This document shows, piece by piece, positions 25,950 through 34,653 of a DNA stretch of 64,000 bases (position 1 is its first letter; each line of letters opens with the position of its first letter). The notes beneath the pieces were generated by a model. That model had not been told where the DNA came from. It saw only the letters and a program-made list of their open reading frames with translations, and did no database searches. Made by a program: the position numbers and the translations under genes. The DNA comes from Legionella erythra (GTDB lineage: Bacteria > Pseudomonadota > Gammaproteobacteria > Legionellales > Legionellaceae): NCBI RefSeq assembly GCF_001467615.1, contig NZ_LNYA01000003.1, positions 59,539 to 123,538 of the forward strand, given 5' to 3'.

Positions 25950-27344
25950 TTAAACTTTCGGGATGGTAAAAACGCCAATAGATCGCTGCAAGAATAAGGC
26001 AACATTTAAAGGTATATAATCTTGCCAAGCTTTGCCTACTAACTGAACACCTATAGGTAGTCCTTCTTTAGAAAAAGCACACGGTATAACTGTAGCCGGC
26101 CAACCCGTTAAATTGTGTGCGGTAATATAACCAAAGTCTCTTATATTAGCAAATGTCTCCCCATGATAACGGGCAGGAGTTGTAGCAATAGGAGAAATGA
26201 TTAAATCATAATCCATCATAAATGATGACATGGCATAGCGAAAGCGCTCTAATTCAATGAAACGTTGCCGTAAATCAGCTGCACTAAAATTACATTTTTT
26301 TGCTAATTCCAGATATTCATGGGTCAGAGGCGAAACCGATTGTCCAAATTGACTGAGTGTCTTTGATAATGTTTTTCCACCGTCACCTCCCAGCATAAAT
26401 GTTTCATAGTGAAGCCTATATACTTCATTTAATACAGGGGGGTAAACTTCTTCAAGTTTACTAACATGCGGCTTTAATAATTCCACAACTTGATGAACCG
26501 CTTGAACTGTTTCATTTGTGGGTGAAGTTCCAGTAGGATTGTTATAGAAATAAGCTACTCTAAGATCTTGGAGATTAACTAATTTAGTGCCTTTAATGCT
26601 TACAGGTACTGCATGAGGATCTCTACCATCTGGACCAGAGATAATATCCAATAACAATATAAGGTCTTCCACATATCGTGCCATAGGGCCTATCGACACT
26701 AGCTGAGAGCCAATCCCATAACCATCTATTGGTATATTTCCTGTATTGGGAACTAACCCGTGAGTTGGTTTATGAGCGCAAATTCCGCAGTAATGTGCAG
26801 GCTGTCTAATGCTTCCCCCAGCATCGTTTCCAATTCCAACTGGTAAACCGCCAAGTGCTATAATGGCCGCCTGCCCGCCGCTGCTTCCACCCGCAGTTCT
26901 TGCTAAATCATAGGGATTATTGGTTCTTCCATATAATAAATTGTCCGATTCGTAGGCTAATAATAATTCTGAAGTATTTGTAATACCATATATTTGAGCA
27001 CCAGCGGCTTTCAAACGTGAAACTACTGTAGCATCATAAGAGGATTTTTTCTTATATAACCCCAAACTCCCTTTACTACAAAAAAAATCTTTAACATGAA
27101 ATGCATCTTTAACAGAAAGTGGTAATCCAAAAATTTTGCCTTCCTCTCGACTTGAAAAGAATTGTTTCTCAGCTTTGTATGCATTAATCAATACGGTTTC
27201 CGAATCAAATTGTTGTAACGCATTAACAATAGGATTTATCTCATTTATTCTTTTTATGAATGATTTGGCAACATCGGAAATAAGGATTTCATTTTTTTTA
27301 ATTTTTCTAATCAATTCAGATGCAGACAAAGTGAATAATTCCAT
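25950..27344 (-). CDS. Amidase-signature family hydrolase
   Basis: A 464-aa member of the GatA/amidase-signature family. The Ser-cisSer-Lys triad is intact: Lys in LSVKDAFHVKD (about residue 77), GGSSGGQAA (about 155) and NDAGGSIRQPA (about 175). It is not an obvious GatA, as it lacks linkage to gatB/gatC and has island base composition. AAGGA precedes the ATG, which directly abuts the stop of the VUT gene. In this setting it might hydrolyse an amide of the peptide product or precursor; that is a guess. Confidence 0.82.
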   Translation of the reverse strand: MELFTLSASELIRKIKKNEILISDVAKSFIKRINEINPIVNALQQFDSETVLINAYKAEKQFFSSREEGKIFGLPLSVKDAFHVKDFFCSKGSLGLYKKKSSYDATVVSRLKAAGAQIYGITNTSELLLAYESDNLLYGRTNNPYDLARTAGGSSGGQAAIIALGGLPVGIGNDAGGSIRQPAHYCGICAHKPTHGLVPNTGNIPIDGYGIGSQLVSIGPMARYVEDLILLLDIISGPDGRDPHAVPVSIKGTKLVNLQDLRVAYFYNNPTGTSPTNETVQAVHQVVELLKPHVSKLEEVYPPVLNEVYRLHYETFMLGGDGGKTLSKTLSQFGQSVSPLTHEYLELAKKCNFSAADLRQRFIELERFRYAMSSFMMDYDLIISPIATTPARYHGETFANIRDFGYITAHNLTGWPATVIPCAFSKEGLPIGVQLVGKAWQDYIPLNVALFLQRSIGVFTIPKV

Positions 27345-28067
27345 TTATTGATCCTTTTCATCGGAAAGGCAAGTGGCAAAATTTTTATTATATTCATCCA
27401 TCTTAATTCCATCTATGACCCCATATACAATGACCAGTAATTTAGCAAAATAAACGTAAGGTATGGTTATTATTATTTTTAGAACAAATATGGTCATCAA
27501 CATTTTAAAAAAACAATCAAAACCATCTTTGTAATAAAGGGCTCCTTGCACAATAAATGACATCACAAATCCGGAAATCGCCGAACAAAGAAAACTTCTT
27601 ATAATAAAATGTGATTTACGCATTTTTAATTTCAATTTATAAATAAAGTGAATATTTAAAAATGAAGTTATTAAGTAACTAACCGGACCAGAAATTGTGA
27701 TTACTAGCGACGGCCTTATTAAAAATTCAAATAAATCTTTATTACTCGAATGTAGTAATAGGAAGTTATTTATTAAAGAAAAACAAACTATTATTATATA
27801 GGATATAGTAGTTGTGTAATAAGAAACCTTTTTTCCATATACTTCCGTGAGCGAATCTGCCAAAGGATAAATGGCCGGAAATATCAAGACTGCAACACTA
27901 AAATTGGTTTCAAAAGAAAATATACTGAACGAGATTTTTGCAATCGCATCAATAGTAGGAATAAAGAGACATAAAGCATATATTGCTGCAAAAGGGGTAA
28001 TAACTTTATAACTTGGTAACGGATACGCATTTATCCTGACATTTTTTTTTATATTTTGATTTGGCAC
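27345..28067 (-). CDS. VUT-family (queuosine-precursor type) membrane transporter
   Basis: A 240-aa protein with about six transmembrane helices. The signature FPAIYPLADSLTEVYGKK (about residues 63-80) is that of the VUT/YhhQ family, whose studied members import queuosine precursors. The role here may differ, since the gene sits in a dehydratase/amidase cluster. It ends immediately before the amidase start, so the two are cotranscribed. Confidence 0.8.
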   Translation of the reverse strand: MPNQNIKKNVRINAYPLPSYKVITPFAAIYALCLFIPTIDAIAKISFSIFSFETNFSVAVLIFPAIYPLADSLTEVYGKKVSYYTTTISYIIIVCFSLINNFLLLHSSNKDLFEFLIRPSLVITISGPVSYLITSFLNIHFIYKLKLKMRKSHFIIRSFLCSAISGFVMSFIVQGALYYKDGFDCFFKMLMTIFVLKIIITIPYVYFAKLLVIVYGVIDGIKMDEYNKNFATCLSDEKDQ

Positions 28068-28130
28068 TCTAATTACACTTCCCTAAAGTATCTATATTTA
28101 GGCTAAAAAATAATTTATTGTAATCACTAT

Positions 28131-29273
28131 TCAAGTATTCTCAAAGGATGCGCATGAGATAACAGCATCAGTTATAGCTTTTTTAAACTGTTCTAGATTT
28201 TTTAACTCATTAATTACCAAATCAAATGATGGCAAAATAATTTCCTGCTTTATTATTTTACCTTTCGAAGAATACAATTCACCATCTTGAAAATAAAAAC
28301 AAGGGATATTTAAACTTAATAAATCTTCAATTTCATATTTCATGATCGCCAATGATAATTCCTTTTTTCCTATTAAGCTTGTTTCTAAATAGCTAATCCT
28401 TCTTTCTTTATTAATAAGCAAAATTGGATGCATGCTATTTTTTAATAAGTCAAAATAATATGAGGTTGGCTTTAAAATTACTCTTGTCGATTTTGAATGA
28501 TAATTATAAATAAGGTCAGTTATAAACTGTTTATTACTTTTTACCACATCATAGGCAGAACCAATCCCTTTTATTATCATCTTACTGTTTAAATGATAAC
28601 GAGACATCATGGAGTGAGAATTTATATTTGTCTTGAGTAATGATGTCGCAGTTATATCATAATTTTTAAACTCTAATATATTCGGATAAAATAGGGTTTC
28701 AAAATCAACCAAAACAGGTGTAGAAGAAACCACAAATATATTCTCAAAATGAAAATCTGTTCCTCTTAACAAAGTTAGGAGAAATATTATAGCTCCATAA
28801 TGATATGAGAACTTATGAATATCATATATCTTTTCATTTTCAATAAACTCTATTAATACTCCATTTTCATCTGATGAAATTTTTTTTAATATATAAAAAT
28901 CAAAATCTTTAAATTCATTGAACAGGATAAATAAATCATTAATTAAGAGCAAAAAATGACATTGAATTGGTTTAAATATAAATTTTCTATTATCTGACTC
29001 CAATAAAACTGTACATTTATTATACCCATGCATATCACCTAATCTAATTATTCTTTGTGGGTTATAAGCATCCACTATACTTGATAAATAATTAACAATA
29101 TTAATCGATATGTTTTCAATTAAACAATTTAATTTGCTTAATTCATTCAACATTTTATTCTTTTCAAAAAAATGGATGGCATTATAAAAATCATTACTGA
29201 TGTAGTTAATGTAATCATTAGTGAAATTTTCTATCAATTTATTTTTATTATTAAAACAAACATCGTTTAACAA
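28131..29273 (-). CDS. Stand-alone LanM-type lanthipeptide dehydratase domain (DUF4135)
   Basis: A 380-aa protein matching the kinase-like dehydratase half of class II lanthipeptide synthetases. Visible active-site elements: RLGDMHGYNKCTVLL (Asp80, His82), KFIFKP (Lys101), LLRGTDFHFENIF (Asp173, His175, Asn178), PVLVDFETLFYP (Asp190), and the elimination segment TRVILKPTSYYFDLLKNS (Arg264, Thr270). The C-terminal LanC cyclase domain of normal LanM (about 1,000 aa) is absent and the N-terminus is short. By family it would phosphorylate and then eliminate Ser/Thr in a peptide. TTG start with GGAAG six bases upstream. Confidence 0.8.
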   Translation of the reverse strand: MLNDVCFNNKNKLIENFTNDYINYISNDFYNAIHFFEKNKMLNELSKLNCLIENISINIVNYLSSIVDAYNPQRIIRLGDMHGYNKCTVLLESDNRKFIFKPIQCHFLLLINDLFILFNEFKDFDFYILKKISSDENGVLIEFIENEKIYDIHKFSYHYGAIIFLLTLLRGTDFHFENIFVVSSTPVLVDFETLFYPNILEFKNYDITATSLLKTNINSHSMMSRYHLNSKMIIKGIGSAYDVVKSNKQFITDLIYNYHSKSTRVILKPTSYYFDLLKNSMHPILLINKERRISYLETSLIGKKELSLAIMKYEIEDLLSLNIPCFYFQDGELYSSKGKIIKQEIILPSFDLVINELKNLEQFKKAITDAVISCASFENT

Positions 29274-29556
29274 GGCGTACTTCCATATTTAACTAGATCA
29301 CTTGGCGGGGCAATTTTAAATTTGGAATAATATTTTTACAATATATGCCTCCATAAAATTCAGGGTTACCACCCATTATTCTATTTGCCGATTGCTTAGC
29401 CTACCCTATTCCACAAAAACGTCATCAAAACTTCTGGTGGGAGATCGAAATCTGTGCTAATTCAATTAAAGAGACCTTACCCATTTTATAGACTTACAAG
29501 ATTTCGATTATACTGCGAATATTTCACAAATCCATGTTTCTCCAGCGTTTTTAAAT
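29274..29556 (-). other. Intergenic region with traces of a decayed gene
   Basis: No complete gene. On the minus strand two short frames read like broken coding sequence: DFDLPPEVLMTFLWNRVG (29452 down to about 29396), then in another frame KQSANRIMGGNPEFYGG continuing to a stop at 29293. The origin is not recognised. The region should also contain the dehydratase-gene promoter. Confidence 0.35.
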
Positions 29557-30384
29557 CTAGCAAATATTAGATTGCCTGAGTATTTTAAGAAGTTGATTTT
29601 TTGTTAAATGAGTTTTAAGTGCCTCTTCAAGTTTGTTCTTGATTTTCAAAAAATATCCCTCTACAGTTCGATGAGAAATATTTACTTCTTTAGCAATTTG
29701 TTTTGATGTATAACCTTTAAGCAATAATGAGGCACAAATACCTTGCTTCTTTGTGAGATAAATATCTAATGATTCATGCAGTAAAAAATAACGATCAATC
29801 TGAGTTTGTTCAATAAATTTCTCCCGCAATCCGCTGGATAATGAAATTTTATTCACCCTGTTCGGACTAATATTTTGCTGCTCGGGTAAATATATACGAT
29901 TCGTTGCTGCCTCCTCTATTAAGCACCGGCCTTTATCATTAAAGTAATGGATAAACCGTTGTAACATATCAAGATTTGCAATATAGAAATTATTCATTTC
30001 ATATCGTTCTAATGTTGATGCAAATATGTAAATATAGGTGGCTTCTTCAGTTTTATTCACAAAAGTTATGCCATGATCTATATTAAACTGCCTACCTTGT
30101 AAATAGGCTGGCTCCTTTTTATCCATTTCCGTCCATAAATAGTAACCTTTTGGCAACAAGTGCTCAATATCAATTATTGCAGTGGACTGATATAAAGCAT
30201 TCTCATAAAAGTGCTTCATCCATGGTGCATTGTTAACTAGTAACTCTCTTGAACAATCATTGTTATATACTTTTATATAATTAAAGTACGTAATCCCCAA
30301 CAGCGGAAGGGATGAATTACATATCTCTTGTACTTTTTGAGAACTTTCTAAAACATGGTGTTTCTCTAAATTTATTCCATTCAT
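29557..30384 (-). CDS. LuxR-type transcriptional regulator
   Basis: A 275-aa protein with a C-terminal GerE/LuxR helix-turn-helix (LTKKQGICASLLLKGYTSKQ, then IAKEVNISHRTVEGYFLKIK, residues about 205-255). The N-terminal 180 residues resemble a sensory domain, but no known autoinducer-binding pattern is seen. The ATG at 30384 is preferred over the upstream start at 30474 because AGGAAAG lies just before it. It is the first gene on the minus strand of the island and divergent from the CI-like gene, so it may control the peptide genes. Confidence 0.8.
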   Translation of the reverse strand: MNGINLEKHHVLESSQKVQEICNSSLPLLGITYFNYIKVYNNDCSRELLVNNAPWMKHFYENALYQSTAIIDIEHLLPKGYYLWTEMDKKEPAYLQGRQFNIDHGITFVNKTEEATYIYIFASTLERYEMNNFYIANLDMLQRFIHYFNDKGRCLIEEAATNRIYLPEQQNISPNRVNKISLSSGLREKFIEQTQIDRYFLLHESLDIYLTKKQGICASLLLKGYTSKQIAKEVNISHRTVEGYFLKIKNKLEEALKTHLTKNQLLKILRQSNIC

Positions 30385-30555
30385 ACTCTTTCCTGATTTA
30401 ATAACAATTGAAACTTTTAATTGATTGTCATGCCAATTAGTTCCGAATAATAGAACAAAAAAATTAATTTTCAACTATTAATGGAATTTAATTTTAATTT
30501 TCTAAATATAAAATTGATTTTCTACAAATATTTCCATTTGTTTTCTAATTTTAGA

Positions 30556-30573
30556 ACTATTGTGTATAATAGT
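30556..30573. promoter_or_regulatory. Palindrome over a -10 element
   Basis: ACTATT-N6-AATAGT is a perfect inverted repeat covering TATAAT (30565-30570), between the divergent LuxR-type and CI-like genes. It is a natural operator position for autorepression by the CI-like protein. Confidence 0.55.
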
Positions 30574-30616
30574 CTGATTTTTAAAATAGTAATTGTATTT
30601 TTAATCTGAAAGTAAA

Positions 30617-31249
30617 ATGAAGATACCTGGCTTCGCTGAGCGCTTAAATTTTTGCCTGGATAAAGAAGGGTTTCCTCCCAAAAATCGGGGGCGCATTCAG
30701 CTATTGGCAGAGATGGTTGGTTTAACTCATCGAGGGGCTAGTAAATGGGTTAATGGTGAAAGTACTCCTCCCCATAAAAAATTTGCAGCACTAGCGAAAA
30801 AATTAAATGTAAATGAGCAATGGCTGCGGACGGGAGAAGGAGAGATGGATTTATCTGCAGAACACCTTCAAGATAAATCTGATTCATACCTAATTGATGT
30901 AAATATATATACCACTGAAAATATTCTAAAAGAAAAAAAAATAATCAAAACAATTAAGTGTAACTTACCTTATAAGTCTAACTTTTTTGGTATCATTTTG
31001 GATACTGAAGCCATGTCCCCAAGATTTCCCTCCGGGACTATTGTAATCTTTGAAGAAGCCATGCCAAAAGATGGGGATTTTGTTTTAGTTAATTTCAATG
31101 AATACCCTTCTCCCATTTTCAGACAACTTCTCAAAATGGGAGAAGTACTCTACCTTAATGCACACAATCCTAAATTCGACCGATTGATTTTAAATGACTA
31201 TAGAAGCATTATTGGAAAACTGGTACAAGCCATCATTCGATTTGATTAA
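30617..31249 (+). CDS. CI/LexA-like repressor with a degenerate S24 peptidase domain
   Basis: A 210-aa protein with an Xre helix-turn-helix (LLAEMVGLTHRGASKWVNGE, about residues 29-48) and a C-terminal S24 fold. In LexA and CI the nucleophile Ser sits in G(D)SMxP; here the position reads TEAMSPRFP, so Ser is replaced by Ala132. The catalytic Lys before RL is Phe168 (IFRQLL). The protein therefore should not self-cleave and would respond to something other than RecA. Likely a mobile-element regulator at the right edge of the island. Confidence 0.8.
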   Translation: MKIPGFAERLNFCLDKEGFPPKNRGRIQLLAEMVGLTHRGASKWVNGESTPPHKKFAALAKKLNVNEQWLRTGEGEMDLSAEHLQDKSDSYLIDVNIYTTENILKEKKIIKTIKCNLPYKSNFFGIILDTEAMSPRFPSGTIVIFEEAMPKDGDFVLVNFNEYPSPIFRQLLKMGEVLYLNAHNPKFDRLILNDYRSIIGKLVQAIIRFD

Positions 31250-31327
31250 CTCAAGCGCATTATTAAGATAAATAGTTTAATCAGCTAATCAATTCATTGG
31301 AAAATAATAACTTGAAAAAATTCATTA

Positions 31328-31350
31328 CCGCAGCATCCTGGACACTGCGG
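31328..31350 (-). terminator. Terminator of the secDF operon
   Basis: CCGCAG/CTGCGG stem with an 11-nt loop; on the minus strand it is followed by TAATGAATTTTTTC. It lies 25 bp after the secF stop and bounds the island on the right. Confidence 0.6.
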
Positions 31351-31374
31351 CATCTTAGAGAAGAATGAATTCGC

Positions 31375-32292
31375 CTAGGGCCTGTCGTCAACTGCCTTGC
31401 GCTCGCCAGGCAGAAAATCTTTGCGATCCAGTCCCATCACCACCGCCAAAGCACCTGCGACGTAAATGGATGAATACGTACCAACGACGATACCGATGAT
31501 CAGGGCCAAAGAGAAGCCGCGTATGGTCTCTCCGCCGTAGACGAACAGGGCAACCACCACAAACAAGGTCAGAACCGAGGTCATGATGGTTCGGGATAAG
31601 GTTTGGTTGATGGAGATATTCATAATTTCCAAGGGTGACGCACGGCGAATTTTAATGAAATTTTCGCGTACGCGGTCAAACACGACGATGGTATCGTTTA
31701 ATGAATAACCAATCACTGCAAGCAAACCGGCAAGCGCTTTCAAATCAAACTCAATGCCAAACATGGCGAAAACCCCCAGAATCAACACCGGATCGTGGAT
31801 GAGGGCGACAGCAGAACTTACAGCCAGGCGGTATTCAAAGCGCATGGCAATGTAAATCATGGTGGCCAGCAGGGATACAATGATTGCCAAAGCCCCTTTG
31901 GTGGCCAGCTCTTCCCCAACCTGCGGACCGACAAAGTCCACACGCTGTTTGGTGGCATCGGGTAAAGCATTCATGACTTTATCCACCAGTTCGCTTTGCT
32001 CCATATCAGCCTTGGGCCCAATGCTGATGAGTACGTCTTTTGACGTCCCGTAGCTAACAACCTGCGCTTCTTTAAAACCCGCCTGATACAGATTCTCACG
32101 AATAACCGTCAAGTCAGCCGCTTTATCATAGGTGACCTCAATCTGGGTACCGCCGGTAAAATCAAGCCCCCAGTCCAGGCCGTTGATAATCAGCGCCGCT
32201 ATGGACACGATGAAGATAAGCGCAGACATAAGGGCAGTCCATTTGCGTGCCCCCATGAAATCGACATTTGAGTTTGGATTAAAAAATTCCAT
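31375..32292 (-). CDS. secF: Protein translocase subunit SecF
   Basis: A 305-aa inner-membrane protein with six helices and the periplasmic P1 region. Recognised by LDWGLDFTGGTQIEV near the N-terminus, MRFEYRLAVSSAVALIHD, and the VIGYSLNDTIVVFDRVREN motif. SecDF uses the proton gradient to help pull exported proteins through SecYEG. It follows secD by 12 bp and ends the queA-to-secF operon. Confidence 0.96.
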   Translation of the reverse strand: MEFFNPNSNVDFMGARKWTALMSALIFIVSIAALIINGLDWGLDFTGGTQIEVTYDKAADLTVIRENLYQAGFKEAQVVSYGTSKDVLISIGPKADMEQSELVDKVMNALPDATKQRVDFVGPQVGEELATKGALAIIVSLLATMIYIAMRFEYRLAVSSAVALIHDPVLILGVFAMFGIEFDLKALAGLLAVIGYSLNDTIVVFDRVRENFIKIRRASPLEIMNISINQTLSRTIMTSVLTLFVVVALFVYGGETIRGFSLALIIGIVVGTYSSIYVAGALAVVMGLDRKDFLPGERKAVDDRP

Positions 32293-32304
32293 CTAAACCT
32301 CGCA

Positions 32305-34161
32305 TTAAATACCAATAGACAGTTTCTTAACATGACGACCGCCGTAATACCAATTCACGATGGCCCGTGTGTAAGTAATACTGGTCAACATGGAAGTAAT
32401 TAACCCCAAAGACAGGATGACCGCGAAGCCCCTGATCGGGCCAGTCCCGATAGCAAACAGAACAATCCCGACAATTAAGGTCGTTAAGTTAGCATCAAGA
32501 ATCGTGGAGAAGGCACGATCATAGCCTGCGTAAATAGCCGCCTGCGGCGACAGGCCATTTCGTAACTCTTCGCGAATGCGTTCGTAAATAAGCACGTTGG
32601 CGTCAACTGCCATACCAACTGTTAGCACAAACCCCGCAATACCCGGCAGGGTTAATGTAGCCCCCATGATGGACAGGATGGCACTTAACAAAATCAGGTT
32701 AAGAAACAGGGCGATGTCAGCGACGAGACCAAAGAAGTGATAATAAACGAGCATCAGTACGAGAATTAATCCCATCCCCACTTCCAGCGACACCATACCA
32801 CGGCGAATATTTTCTTTACCCAGAGAAGGTCCGACGGTTCTTTCCTCGACTGGGTAAATAACGGTGGGTAATGCTCCCGCTCTTAGCAGCAGAGCAAGGT
32901 TGCTTGCTTCCTTGCTGTCGGACAGGCCCGTAATCTGGAAATTGTTACCCAGCGCATTTTGAATGACCGGGGCACTGATCACCCGTTCTTCACGGCGGGT
33001 AATACGCTTATTTATCCCATTAACGTTTTGGATGCTGGTCTTGGTCTCCACAAAGACAATCGCCATGCGCTTGCCTATGTTTTCCCGGGTGATTTTGGTG
33101 AATAAATTTTCACCGCCCCCACCTAATTGAACCTGCACCGCCGGTGTTGCCGTTTGTTGATCAAAGCTGGATACCGCACTGGTAATGGAATCTCCGCTTA
33201 ACACAACCTGACGCTTCAGTAAAATCGGTTGGCCTTCCATCATATACAGTTTGCTGTTAACAGGCACAGCACCCGTTTGTTTTGCCACTTGCGGATCATT
33301 TTCCTGATCAACCATATGAAATTGCAAGGTTGCCGTACCGCCAAGAATTTGTTTGGCGCGGGCGGCATCCTGAATGCCAGGCAAATCCACAGCGACGCGT
33401 GTTGCTCCCTGTTGCTGCACCACAGCTTCACCAACACCCAGCTCGTTCACGCGGTTGCGCAAAATGCTCATGGTCTGCTCAATGGTGTTCTGGCGTATCG
33501 TGTTGAGTTCATCCGGCGATAAAGAAGCCGTGATACTTAAGGTCTTGGGTGAGGAGGCAAACACCAAGCCTGAGAAATTCTCACGCACATTTTCTTCCGC
33601 GTCACTCATGGCTTTGGGGGTGCGGAAACGAATCTGAATCCCCTTATTGTTGATGTAACGGATACCGGCGTAGCGTATGCCGCTTTCACGTAAATTTTGA
33701 CCAACGTTTTTCATCAACCCTTCATAACGACGGTTCACGACACTGTCGACATCAATTTCAAGCAGGAAATGCACCCCGCCCCGCAGGTCGAGACCCTGCT
33801 TCATCGGTTCCGCACCAATACGGCGAAGCCATTCGGGCGTAGACGGCAGCAGGTTAAGCGCCACCGTGTAATCAGCGCCCAAGCCATTTTTAATGACGTC
33901 CTGCGCTAACAACTGCGTGTCGGTTGATGGAAAACGTATTTCCACCCCTTCGCGGCCCTGCTCAATAGAACTGTAATCCAGTTTGGATTGTTCAAGCAGT
34001 TGAGTCACCTCTTCTTTTAATTCATCGGTGTTGGCACCGGATTGTGAACTCACCTGCACAGCGGGATCTTCGCTGTACAGATTGGGTATTGAGTAAATAA
34101 GACCAGCCACTGCAATTAACAGCAGCGCCAGGTTTTTCCAGAGGGGGTATTTATTCTGCAT
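32305..34161 (-). CDS. secD: Protein translocase subunit SecD
   Basis: A 618-aa protein with an N-terminal helix (LALLLIAVAGLIYSIPNLY), the large periplasmic domain containing MKQGLDLRGGVHFLLEID, and five C-terminal helices with GMAVDANVLIYERIREE. ATG at 34161 (MQNKYPLWK) matches family starts better than the TTG at 34179. Partner of SecF; YajC is encoded directly upstream. Confidence 0.96.
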   Translation of the reverse strand: MQNKYPLWKNLALLLIAVAGLIYSIPNLYSEDPAVQVSSQSGANTDELKEEVTQLLEQSKLDYSSIEQGREGVEIRFPSTDTQLLAQDVIKNGLGADYTVALNLLPSTPEWLRRIGAEPMKQGLDLRGGVHFLLEIDVDSVVNRRYEGLMKNVGQNLRESGIRYAGIRYINNKGIQIRFRTPKAMSDAEENVRENFSGLVFASSPKTLSITASLSPDELNTIRQNTIEQTMSILRNRVNELGVGEAVVQQQGATRVAVDLPGIQDAARAKQILGGTATLQFHMVDQENDPQVAKQTGAVPVNSKLYMMEGQPILLKRQVVLSGDSITSAVSSFDQQTATPAVQVQLGGGGENLFTKITRENIGKRMAIVFVETKTSIQNVNGINKRITRREERVISAPVIQNALGNNFQITGLSDSKEASNLALLLRAGALPTVIYPVEERTVGPSLGKENIRRGMVSLEVGMGLILVLMLVYYHFFGLVADIALFLNLILLSAILSIMGATLTLPGIAGFVLTVGMAVDANVLIYERIREELRNGLSPQAAIYAGYDRAFSTILDANLTTLIVGIVLFAIGTGPIRGFAVILSLGLITSMLTSITYTRAIVNWYYGGRHVKKLSIGI

Positions 34162-34181
34162 TTCCTTTCCCTGTGACAAAC

Positions 34182-34520
34182 TTAGAGGGATTTAATCGTG
34201 CCTTTGGGCAACACATTACTCACCGCATTACGCTGAATACTGATTTCAACCCCTTCAGCAATGCTGGCTTTAATGAATTGCTCATCAAGGCTTACCACTT
34301 TTGCGACAATACCGCCAGAGGTGACAATTTCATCACCCTTTTTTAATGCTGTAACCATTTCACGGTGCTCTCTGGCACGTTTGTTCTGAGGTCTAATCAA
34401 CATGAAGTAGAACAATACAAAAATAGCCACAATCATAATCAGTGAGAACGCACTTTCAGATTGGTTAGCGGGTGCAGCCGATGTCGCCGCCGCCATGGCA
34501 TCGCTAATAAAAAAACTCAT
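34182..34520 (-). CDS. yajC: Preprotein translocase accessory subunit YajC
   Basis: A 112-aa single-span membrane protein: helix LIMIVAIFVLFYFMLIRPQNKR, then MVTALKKGDEIVTSGGIVAKV. The ATG at 34520 is fixed by GAGGAG six bases upstream; a longer ORF from 34589 has no support. Forms a complex with SecDF. Confidence 0.95.
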   Translation of the reverse strand: MSFFISDAMAAATSAAPANQSESAFSLIMIVAIFVLFYFMLIRPQNKRAREHREMVTALKKGDEIVTSGGIVAKVVSLDEQFIKASIAEGVEISIQRNAVSNVLPKGTIKSL

Positions 34521-34653
34521 CACACTCTCCTCAAGTTCACTGCCTGCCCATCGTAAATCAATGGGACAGCCGAGATAGCGTGACATCATAGCGAGATTTC
34601 GGCCTGACGTAAATGAACATTCACGGGAAATTCATCACCTGAGAGGCTATTAA

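Noticed and set aside
25930-26028. Upstream extension of the 38-aa peptide to 71 codons
   Set aside because: The added 33 codons lie in another frame over the amidase end, while a good ribosome binding site supports the inner ATG.
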